Assembly (NCBI GenBank): GCA_930367205.1
Contig: OV884013.1
Coordinates: 87,855,333-87,919,332 of the forward strand
Direction: 5' to 3'
Source: Acanthosoma haemorrhoidale
Lineage: Eukaryota > Arthropoda > Insecta > Hemiptera > Acanthosomatidae
Length of the DNA: 64,000 nucleotides
Shown: one piece after another, positions 36,801-48,800 of the stretch
Position numbering within the stretch: the stretch's first letter is position 1
Layout: every line of letters begins with the position of its first letter
Made by a program: the position numbers and the translations under genes
Notes under the pieces: model-generated
The model's database searches: none
What the model saw: only the letters and a program-made list of their open reading frames with translations
Told to the model about the DNA's origin: nothing

Positions 36801-39800
36801 AGACTATCAATTTAATTCAAGTTTCTTCTATATAACCAATTAAGGTTATGGTATGTATGATGAAACATTAGAATTCCCAAAAGTACACTAGAATCTATGG
36901 TGCAACACCTCATGAAGAAGCATGGACGGAAGGTTGTAGCCATAGTTGGTAGATGGTGTTGATTTTCCAAACCAGATTCCCTATTTTTTGTACTGTAACA
37001 AAGTTGTGTCAATCATGATCAAACCCATCCCCTTAAGTAAAAATCCCTGGGCAAGCTGAAGATTAAACTAGGATCTCCACTGTTAGAAATCAGCATGCTA
37101 AACACTAGGCTAGGGGGACTGTCCTCACCAGTAAAGATGTAACAAACTTTTGAAATCTTTGATACAATCAAACATAAAGGTGATCAACCAGCTATTTATA
37201 TACCATCTATCTGGACATTAGAGGTAATAACAAGCATACATTACGGTTAAATAATTACAACTTGAGCATTTACCTTGTATGGGTGGGGCAGGTCGAGGAG
37301 GTGGTGGACCTTGCTGGTGCATGACTGGCAAAGGCATGCCTTGTTGCTTCCCTTGCATACCTTGGCCGACCATCGGCCCATATCCACCAGGACCCTGCAT
37401 ACCTGGATAGTGACCTTGAAATATTACTATTTATTACAGTATAACTGAATCAAAACATAAAAAAAGACAAATTAAAAAAATATTATTAGGGTTATTAATA
37501 ATTGTAATAATAAAATTTGTATAGTTAAACATTAAGTAACCAAAAGCTTCAAGAATACTACTGCAGTAATCCTTCAACTCTAACCATCCCTGTTATAAAT
37601 ATCGTCCAGCTACTACAAATTGTAAAAGTTAAATCCTGACTATTTGCAGGGAATTAATGAAAATGAAATGAAAACATTTAAACTTCTGGGGCATAGGACA
37701 GGACCCCTAAGAATAATCAAAATGTTACTTATGTCAGGCCACAATCTGGTCTATTGTGCATATTATAATACAGATGATTATGGGTAACATGATAAATAAA
37801 TCAAAATCAAAAAGCTTTAACAGTAAGAAGTATCAACTTCTGCATATTTGTAAACATACCAAATAATTAACAACAAAGAAATGATTTAATTAAGTAATGC
37901 AGTAAATTAAATATTACAGGCAGAATCTTGTTGACATTGCGAAAACTTAAATTAATTAGATAATAACTGATTAAAACAAAAGAAGAAATTCATAAAGACT
38001 GGATTTGAAAACTAAAAGTGAAGAAGAATGAGTTGGGAAGATGGATGGAGGACAGTTGAAAGAAGTGAATCTTTAACCAGGTAGAGGTGCAATAAGCAAG
38101 ATCTTGTGTTGCAGAAATAAATGAAGATTTGAGTTTAAGGAAGTTATGCATGATGAAGTTTTGGTAGAGGAATCCCCCGAGAAGGTATTTCTGTTTGTTT
38201 GGTAGAGGGAAAAAGGTACAGATTAGCAATTCAGTGACGTCATTAGGCAATTCAGTTCTTCATCGAGATTCCGAGAGGTCACCATAAACTTTTAAAGGGA
38301 AAGCCGCAGCAACATTCACCCACAAGCCATAAACTTTTAAGGCCCAACAGTAATGAAAATGGGGAAGCATAAGGAAGGAAACAAGAATTTAGCGGGTTTA
38401 GCAAGAGATGATGGGATCATTTGAATAGTTTTTTGGTGGGCATGGAACATCTAGTGATTTAAAATACATAACCATTCCAAGTTAAGGATTAATCTAGGAT
38501 CAGGCCAAGGCTTTGGATGGTTAAGGAGTATTGGATAGGCCTGGATGTAAAAATTAGATAGGTCCAGAAGAGAGTTGATAAGAAGTTAAGACATTTTAGG
38601 GTTTAAATTATGTTTAATGGCATAGGCTAATTCTAAACTAATTTGGAGCAACCCTTCCTGGGTTTTAAGAAAAGCAGCTAGGAGGAGAGTTGAAGGATGG
38701 AAAGATAGGTTTATTAGGGTGTTAATTTAACTATAAATAAATAAGGGAAAAGCCACAGCAGCATTCGCCTACAAGCCATAAATTTTGCTGGTCATATTGC
38801 ACGCACTGTAGTGTGGCGTCTCAAGTGATGTGGTAAGAATGACAGAGAGGAACATCCATAAGAAGAATTGACTGGATGCAGCTATATATAGGAAGATGGG
38901 TTGGCAGACAGACCCCAATGGGAGTATGCAAGGATCACCCACTTTAGAAGTTCAGGACTGGAGGAAAGTTGCAGCGGACCTAACCTAAAGGAATGGTCTC
39001 AGCAATGGGGAGAGATACAATATCTCTTAACTTTAGACTGAATGCTAATTAGAACATGGAATATGGATAGACAAAGAACCTTAAATCCTACATAATATTA
39101 GGTTGGCGCGCATGAAATGTCGGATTTTCTTTAAATGTGAACATTTGTCTCCCTGTTTTTGTTATGCTCTTGTTTTTGACATAACCTGGTTTATAGTCGT
39201 ACTGTCCATTGCCAGAGTCACATTTTAGCAAAGAAGATTTTCTCAAAAGTGTTCTTTTTAGTTATTTGCTTTGAATTTTGCACCGATATGAATTCAACCG
39301 ATAATCGTGTAATTTTCTTATATGAGTATAAACTTGGTAATAATGCTGCAAAAGCTGCAGGCAATATAAACCAGGCATTTGGGGAGAATACTGTGAACGA
39401 TCGAAAAGTGCAGAGTTGGTTTGAAAAATTTCGGTCTGGTGATTTTTCCCTGCAAAATGAACCGTGTGGAAGACCCGAAACGTCTGTGAAAAATGATGCT
39501 CTGAAAGCATCCAACTATTTTTTCAAGGGAACTTGCTGCCAGAATGGAAGTTGATCATACAACAATATTGCGACATCTTTCTGAAATTGGCAAGGTGAAA
39601 AAAATGGATAAGTGGATACCGCACGAAATAAACGCTCGGCCGCATACATCATACAAAACAATTGCAAAATTAAATGAATTAAAATATGAAATTTTGCAGC
39701 ACCCACCTTTTTCACCGGATCTTTCGCTAACCGACTTTCATTTATTTAAACATTTAGAACTGTTTTTACGTGCTAAACAGTATGAAAATGAAGACAGTCA

Positions 39801-42800
39801 TATCAGAGTTCATTGATTCTAAAGATCAGAATTTCTTCAAGACAGGCATATATGCTTTAAAATCTTGTTGGGAAAAGTGTATTGAAGTAAATGGAGCATA
39901 TTTTGATTAAATAAACAGCTTTTGGAAAAAGATATGCAGTTTAATATATTCACTTAAGAATCTGACATTTCATTCGCACCAACCTAATAATTTTAATAAC
40001 AAGTGATTAGAATTTCAAGTCCTGATAAGAAACAAAAAAAGCAGCAAAACATATGTTAATCAATACTCTCATGATGCTAAGCCAGAGGTCAATAAAAATT
40101 TCATGAAAAAAAAAAAAAAAAATAGCAAAAATATTGGATGCTTACCAGGAGGTCGGGGCCAATCTGGACGTGGAGGTGGTGGCCCATGCTGGTCCATTGG
40201 TGGTCCTGGCATTCTTGGAGGACCCTGGAACTGAAAAAAACAATTGTATCTGATATCATGGGATTGTACTTTTTTGATAAAGAGGAGACTAGTGAAGAGT
40301 TGGGTCATTCCTCCTCAATCATTTCACTAGTATTCATTTATGAACTAATTTTCTATACGTCTTATATAAAATTTTATGAACTTCAGTTTTAAAACATATT
40401 TTTAAAATGATTAAGAGCACATAAGTAATTTTCAGTTATTATTATCATCATAGCAGTACCCTCTTCTAATTTGAGGGTTATATTTACAAAATCTTTGGAA
40501 AGATAGAAATAAAGATACAAAAAATGTTATGACTTGGTAGCCCCCCCTACTTATTGATTTACATATTAACGACTAACAATTTAGTACAGAAAAACACTGT
40601 GTGAAGACGTGGTCTCAAAATTTTGAAATGGTGATATTTTTATAATTTTGTCTACAAATTATTTATTGTAAAACAGAAAAAGATAACCGGGTTTAACAAA
40701 ACATAATAAATATTCTAATAAACAATATCGTTCATTTAAACAAAAATGTTTTCAACAGCTCGAAGCATCAGTTCAGTTGCTAAAATGAAAAGACTGACTG
40801 TACATAAGGAAACAAACAAATTTGATCATTAAAAGCACAATTAATTAAACGTGCTGAACTGCACTAAGTCAGAAATGTTACTTCCATCTGTGAAGAAATG
40901 TATTATGCTTTAGAAAATTCGGCACATAAATAAAAACACAATAATACATTCATCTTATAGCTACTCACCCAATTTTTGGAATGAATTTTTTTTAAATGGA
41001 TCCGTATTCGGAATCAAAATGATGAACTAGTTGGGCTTTTTATCATTTGCATGGTATAGCAAGGCAACTCTATTCAGTGCATCATGTTGAACTTCCTCCT
41101 GTAGGTATTGGTAGAACTGGCTTGTTTTATTGCTTAAGATGTTCTTAGCATCTAGTAAATAATTTTCTATTGGTTCCACCAACATAAGATTTATTACATT
41201 CATCACACTTCTGTTGGTAGAACTAATAGAAAGTTATTTATTAGATGCAAAGAACATCTTAAACAAAAAATGACCCAGCTCTACAGGTTACAATATTTCT
41301 GGCTTAGTGCAGTTCAGCTCTTCTAATTTATTGTGGTTTTAATAATTGGATTTGTTAGTCTCCCTCATGCACAGTCGATGTTTTCATCATCATATGAGTT
41401 TTCATTTTAGCAACTGAACTGCTGCTTCAAGCTGTCGAAAACTTTTTTGTTTAAATAAACAATACTGCGGAGGTATGGAAGAATAGTTAATTGATTTATA
41501 TCTTTCCACATCTGGCATTAACTATATATAATGAAAGTTACTTACCATGCCAGGTGGTGGCTGGGGTGGTCCTTGCTGTTGCATATGATGTGGAGGTCCA
41601 GGAACTCTGGGTGGTCCTGAAACACAGGATACAAATCCAGAGTAGTTAAAAATAATAGGACGTAAAAGAATGTATGGGATGTCGATTCAGACTATATGAT
41701 CAAACAAGAGACATTCAGCTAGTCATAATGAAGCTATGCCTTTAATTACTCATTAGTGGGGTAGATGGTTAATTTTTAAAAATAAAAGAGTAAATGAACT
41801 AATCTTAATTTTTATATAATATTAATAAAAATCAACAAAACACTAAAAAAGGATTGCAAAAGAAAATAATTTAACATAATTACCACTTTAAACATACACT
41901 GTATTAAATAGTATAAGTGTACACTAATAATAGAAAAAAAATATCTCTATTAACCAATAAAAGTACTCTTAAATGAGCATTCATTTTCAAAAGTTTATGC
42001 AGCTGAACCATATTGAAAAACACGCAGAAGATGAACATGAAACTTTTAATGGGAATAAAAATAAAAATTGTTTCAAATATTTGAACTTAGCTGGTAATAT
42101 AATAGATAGTTTAGCACTAAGCATTAACAAAAAATATTTGATAATAAACCTTTCTAAATTATTTAATTAAGTTCTAGATATCCGAAAACCCGGCTTTAAT
42201 AATGCTAAACCCAATCAAAAGCCTGTAAAACAATTCTGCAACAAAGTTATACTTGAGAATATAACAGGATGTTAAGTAAAATTAAACAATCCTCAAAGTA
42301 TTCTTTTCTTTGTTTATTAATTAGTAATAATTATATATACGTGAAGTTTCGAGTTGACGGAACATTGACATTACATAATGGGCGAAAGAAAAACTGAATT
42401 TTTAACTTTATAGATAGAGCAAACTGGATTAAAGTAAATACCAACAAACATGACAAAATATTGTACTTCTACTAGAAATACAAACGAATCCACGATTTCA
42501 AAAGTCCAAGGACACGAAGGAGATTAAATCATGAAGTCAAAATGATTAAGTAATTTAATGAAATAATCCTATTACTAGCAGCACATCTTTTCCACCCATG
42601 ATTAAAAGTTATTAGTTAAGGTTCCTATCACGTTCAGAGCTCTGTATCTATTCCAATTTTTTTTAATGAAAATATATGTGAATATTATAATATTTAAGTT
42701 TCTTAATTGCTTCAATATTTCATGCATGTAATATAGATGATTTTTAGGAATATACCTTAACTAATTCATTATTCATTTTACCATCATGTTGTAATTTGTT

Positions 42801-45800
42801 CAAACAAAAACAGCCAAGAGACAGAGCAAGTAAATACAGACCCAAATTCCAAGCATGTTTGCATACTGTGACTTTAAAATGCCACATTACCTATCAATAA
42901 TAAAGCTTCTCTGAACATTTGAAGCTGTCTATGGACAGGCAACCCATCTTCATCCCCTAAAACCCCTCACCCCAAAAAAATTAAATCATAGAATACAAAA
43001 TTGGTCTACTACACTTATCTTGTAGAGGTAGTTATGGAACCTGAATACATAATACAGCATCTCTTCTTGGGGGATCGTGAAGAACATACTAGTCATGTTA
43101 TTTGAACATTATTTTACATAACTAAAAACGTACTAGGACCTTTAAGCTCTTGTGCATTATTTTCTTTTAGGATCGATGGGTAGAATCATAAGAAGTTGGC
43201 AATAGAAAATGCGGTATCTCTGCTACTTATTTAGCAACATTGTCCATCCATCTTCTTATTTCCTTTGAGTCCACAGTTAGCGGGGATCCATTGGAGTAAG
43301 ATTTTATTCAATGTTAGCTGTTAATGTTTGTACAAGAGATTTGGTATGAAGTAATGATTAAAAGCTTAACAAAGTTTCCCTGTGGGTTTGCCTTATAATA
43401 GCTGCTTCAGTCAACAAAAAACACCACATTTCCATTGCTCCTCTCTGACAGTTTCTATGAGCAAGGAGATTCGTTTAAAAAAAAAAATTACTAAAACATA
43501 AATGATGAACACAAAAAAATCGGTACATAACTAATATAAGCCATAGGCTCTACCAATGAATGCTAGGAAAAAAAACGTACTAAGGAATTTACCGGGATGG
43601 CGGATGCCGTTGTGGTGCCACTGCTGGTTGAAGTGTGGCGGTGGTTGTTGGTGCTGTGGCCTAGGTCCATGGTCTGGAGGTAAAGCATTAGTTAATACAC
43701 CAGGCTGTTGTCCACGTGGTGGCATTTGGCCCTGCTGGCCTTGCTTGTTTGCAGCAGCTGGAGACCTCAACTTAGCTTCATTCTCAAACTGGAACATAAA
43801 AATAAAATAAATTAATTTTTTCCATTAACAGCGATAAAATGATTTAATCTTTGTAATAATAATATATGTGGAACTAGATATACTCGCTAAAGCTATAATG
43901 AAACTGTATGAATTAATACATAATATAATTATAAAAATGTGTAATAGAATTTTTTATTCACGCACACATAGTGTAGGGTGCAGTTATTGACAAAGAAAGG
44001 AGAACTCGGTGTGAAGAATATTGGAGGGTGCGTACTCCCTTATACCTCTACTCTAATCCCTAGGGTCAGGTGGTTGACATACCAATATTGTATGTTAGTG
44101 TTAGGTCGTCACAAGGGGGCCTAGTTACCCTAGCGCTAGTGACGGAGTGAGAGTTAGACTATGACCCGGACGATTGCTAGATGACGGGTCTTACTACTGA
44201 GTTATCTGACAGGTATATGCTCCTGCAGTGCACTATGCTGAGGAGAAGAGGTACAGGGTAGGTATTAAAGGTAGTTTATGTGGTCTTGGAATGACCACGA
44301 ACTCACATTCGGTATCTAAGGGTAGGCAAAAACTGTCTAGATCCCAAAGGCGAGTGTGAACCGGAGAGAGGCAGACCGGATCGCTGGGGGAGATGCTAGG
44401 TAAAGTTTGTAGGGCCCCAGGGACCGTCGTCCGCATGGAAGAGATTTCTTCTAAGGAGTTGCTAGTTTAATCGAGACAAAGGCAGATAATCCCACTAGAA
44501 AGGTGTGGGGTCTGACAACGGCGTACTAAAACATAGCAAGGCTAGGATAGAAGTGTAGAGGTTTTCATAAATGAGAAGGCCAAATCTTGAAACATCAGTC
44601 AGTGCAGCTGCAAGTACTAGTCCAGAGGCAAGCCGTGAATGAACTGTCTGCTAAAACTAGGGGGGGTATCCAATTGAATTGCAGGCCTCGATGCGACTGG
44701 AAGGTTCCAGAACATGACCCAGCCCTTCCAGGAATAGGCTAGGGACCCCTGGCTTCCTCTGAACTCGTCTGCAGCTACTTCTTTTATTGTTTACCATATT
44801 TACACTTATATGACTTGTGGTTTGGTAATATTATTTACAACATATTATACCTAATTAACAATATATTGTTATGATATTTTAATGTTGTGATTTTTGATGG
44901 TGTTTTGAGATAAATTCGAAATTAGCGAGCGTTGAAGAACGTAAAAACAATCTGTGGTTCATGCCTATAAAAGGATAAACGTTTTTATTGCCGTTATATT
45001 AACTATTAATATTAATCATATAAATAATTAAGTATAAAAATATTAATATCGGATTTATTAACTTCAAAACAATAAAAGTTAATAATATCAGAAACAACTG
45101 GCATTGTACAAACAGTTAAAATATCAATAAGGCAGCGGAAAGGTTTAAAGACTGGGATCGCCACGGACTCGGTTTCATTCATCTTTGACCCGGCAGGAGA
45201 CGAGGAAGCACCAGGAGGGACGCTAGCCCAGGTACAGGTACTGCCTCGTGGGGCACTGGCATCCGACCCGGCACAGAGACATGCAACGAGGCACTCTTGC
45301 ACGGATGGCCCGACTGAGAAGACGAAAGAAGAGGCTGGCTCCCATTCACTTTCAACCGGCACGAGAACAAAGGAAGCTCAAGAAAAAGAAGCCGCTATCC
45401 GGACCACGCTATGCACTAGACAAAGGAAGAAAGCACTAAAGGACACAACATAAAAGAAACACTGGCCAGCTACGTAGTAATTAAGGTACAATTTTAAGTT
45501 AGTTTAATTGATGTTATTTTGTTACGTACGTATTTATTTGTAAATTAAATTCATGAAAATATGTGTAATAAACAATTATTCCTTTTGCCAGAAGTTTCCT
45601 ATTTTTATTAACAGAACCTTAAAGATAAAGTAAAAGTTAAATATAAAGATTAAAAATAAAATATAAATTATAAAAAAAATATATAATAAAAATATAAATA
45701 AAAAATATCGTAATAAAATACGATAGAGTAGAGGGTGGTTTATCTTATGTAGTTAACGGGCGCTACAGTTAGTTTCTTGTTGTTTGGAATTTATGAGGGG

Positions 45801-48800
45801 AAGGGATGTGAGTCACTTGTCTAATAAAATTTTCAGGTAAGAGAGGTCTGGGATGAAGGAAAAACTACAGGATAGGAAGACTGCCTAAGGGTGAACAAAA
45901 TATGAGAGGAGTTTTTCACAATCATTTCAAATGAGAGCCAAGGCATAGTGATCCTACAGTTCAACAGAATAATTGAACTACTCAAAACAAATAATAGAGA
46001 ATATAAAAGATTTACCTTTGTAAGAGCAGATTTGGTTGGATAAGTAACAACAAGGTTTTGTCCATGAAGATATTTCCGGGGCAAAGCCTTGAGGCATATT
46101 TTTGAACTCTCTTCAGAGCCAAGAGATATTAAACAGAATCCTTTAGATTGGCCATTAGCACGGTTTTCAAAGAATTTCACCTCCAAGAAATCCTGTACTC
46201 CAACAGAGCGAACAGAATCTGCTATGTCTTGGTCAGTAGTCCACTAAAACCAATAAGAGTATTCAAAATGCAGATAATATATAATCAACTAATACAATGG
46301 ATCAATAATTTACTATTAACACTATAATACTTTATAAAAGTAAACAAAACTGATATACCCAAGTGAGATTTCCAATATATAACTGATACTTCTTTCCAGA
46401 GTAAGAAGTAGTGTAGTGAAAGCTCTCTGTATTTTCCTCACTATGTGGGGTACTGTTACCAGAGTTCTCAGCTTGTGTGGGATCCATTACATCATCGTAG
46501 ATATCAATCTGGTCACCATCATCCTAAAAATCAGATGGATCATTACAATCACGTGATATTGAACTAATTGGGTAAAACAATGGATGACAATAACCTCCTT
46601 TGTAGTCATTTGTTAAACTAAAACTAAAGCAAATATAACTTACAATAACTAACCTCTAAAAGTAATTAAAAAAACATGTGTTGTTAGAGCCTAATAAGTT
46701 GGTATTTCAAAGTGATATGCACTGGATTTGAGTGGTGCCTATAAGTATGCCCAACTAGCAATAAGAAAAACTTGTGGTACCATATGTTTAAACAAAAAGT
46801 TGCCGAAGTCAATATTTTTATTTTATTCATCATAAGCCTATCCAAACAAAAGTCCCTATTAAAAAAGGTAAATTGTTTAAAACAAACAAGAACTTAAATG
46901 AACTGCAAGACTTGGGTATGGATGATTTTGATAATACTGATAATAGACTAATGTATAGAACTAATTTTTTTATTAGCTCGTACCTTAGGTAAGTTAGGAG
47001 TATATTATGACAAAAAGGGACCCTGATAATAAAACCAGATTAAGCAAAAAAAAATTCAAGTGTGTAAAATTTATTATTGTTTGATCTCATAGATATGTTA
47101 GATCCTACTGTTTATTTCCTAACAATAATTAAATAATAAAGTAATTTGCAGTCCAAATATTGTTGTATCAGATGATAAGCAGTCTACTTTAATTTGAATG
47201 AGTTATGTTTTTTGTGTAGGGCCCTAGTAGTCCATTAAGCAGGTTTGCAATGGTTCGCTGCAACAAATGATAACACCTTGCCTTTAAAACATGTACAATT
47301 CCTGGACATAATTAGGGGGATTCGACTAAAATTAAAATCTCCTCTTTAATTTTAAATACATCTAATGTTGATCAGCTCTCCTACGAATAATTAAGAATGT
47401 AAAACAATTTTTTTTCAGATCTGCGGTAATTTTCTTGATCTTGCGACATTTTAACATAGAGATTAATAATTCCAGGTACTTTTACGTTATTGAACTCTAG
47501 AATCCTAGGCAGAAAATGTAACAAAGGTATATAAAACAAAATGAGACAAATTGTGATATTTATGTATCATTCAAAGCCATTCTCAACAAATATGGGAATC
47601 AGGCATGAAGGTCTTCACATTAATTCCCTGAACACACATAGGTAGCACACCAGTGCCTTGTGGTAGGCAGGACAGATTACCACTGTTTCTAGCCAGAACT
47701 AGGATGTCCGCATGGAGACACCATGAAATGAAATTTGGCTTTGTAGAGTGAGAATCTCTAACATTCTAGTCCAACTGATCTCCAGTGGGCTCAACTAACC
47801 TTTACATTTCTCAAAGACTGATAGAAAACTTCCAATAATAAAACAGTTGTATAAAAACCCCATTACAGCCTTTGTGTGAAGGCTAAGTTTATGTTATGGA
47901 GCCACCTCGGCTCTTACCCAAGAGAGAACTGAACATAAATATGAAATTTAGATCTAGAATTCTATATTTTCTCCTTAACTTTGTGATTTGGTTGAGGAAT
48001 AATAACGCAATTTTTGAGTCTCTTGAAATTTCTTATAAATGCATTAAAATCTAGACAAATTGAAAGAAGGAAGTGTAATAAAAATGTACCCTGTATTATG
48101 ATTTAAATTCATGGTTTTTTGTTGATGAGGATAAATTATATTTCCAATAGGAAAAATAAATCAGATTTTCCCACAGTGTTTTATTACTATTTTGATCTTA
48201 GTTGTACTATTTAACGCTTATTCTCCATTGACTTTTAAATGAGTTTCCATCAATTTAGGAGATTTCGCAGGAATCTAACAACTCATCAGAGAAGTCTTTA
48301 TTGAATTACAAAGTTATATTATTTATAGCCTTCTCAGAGACTTATGAAGACAATTATCAGCAAGTTTCATTACTATAAACAGTGGTAAAATACATCTAAA
48401 GAAATAAATGTTTTAAAATAAGCTGGCTGACTAAATAATGGTCCAAGGTAAGGTAAACTGGCTGCTGCAATAAAGCAAATAACGATTCACATGGCCTATT
48501 TAAATTTATTACTTTCATAATGCAGGTGAGTATTAGTTTAATACTTTCAAAATTAATTATAACATACAAATTATGAATCTTGGGAAATGTCAACCAAAAT
48601 CTACTTGAGCTTGATACATTTGAATTTCTACTGCATTATGCATTCTTATAACTTACAAGTCAAATATCTAATAAATGAAACTATCCACCCATGTCATAAT
48701 CAAATTCAATTAATAACAGTCATAAATTAGATAAGTCAGAGAAAGTTCCAAACTACAACTTTGCATAAGAGAAATTGGGCTTTGTTTAAAACGACATAAA

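Noticed and set aside
37990..38250. 86-residue minus-strand frame in CPSF6 intron 6 as an extra exon
   Set aside because: It lacks the proline-rich or charged composition of CPSF6, and flanking sequence looks like an old repeat.
45012..45439. Overlapping open frames on both strands as a gene
   Set aside because: They are inside LTR copy B, lack any recognised domain, and open frames on both strands are expected in a GC-richer block.
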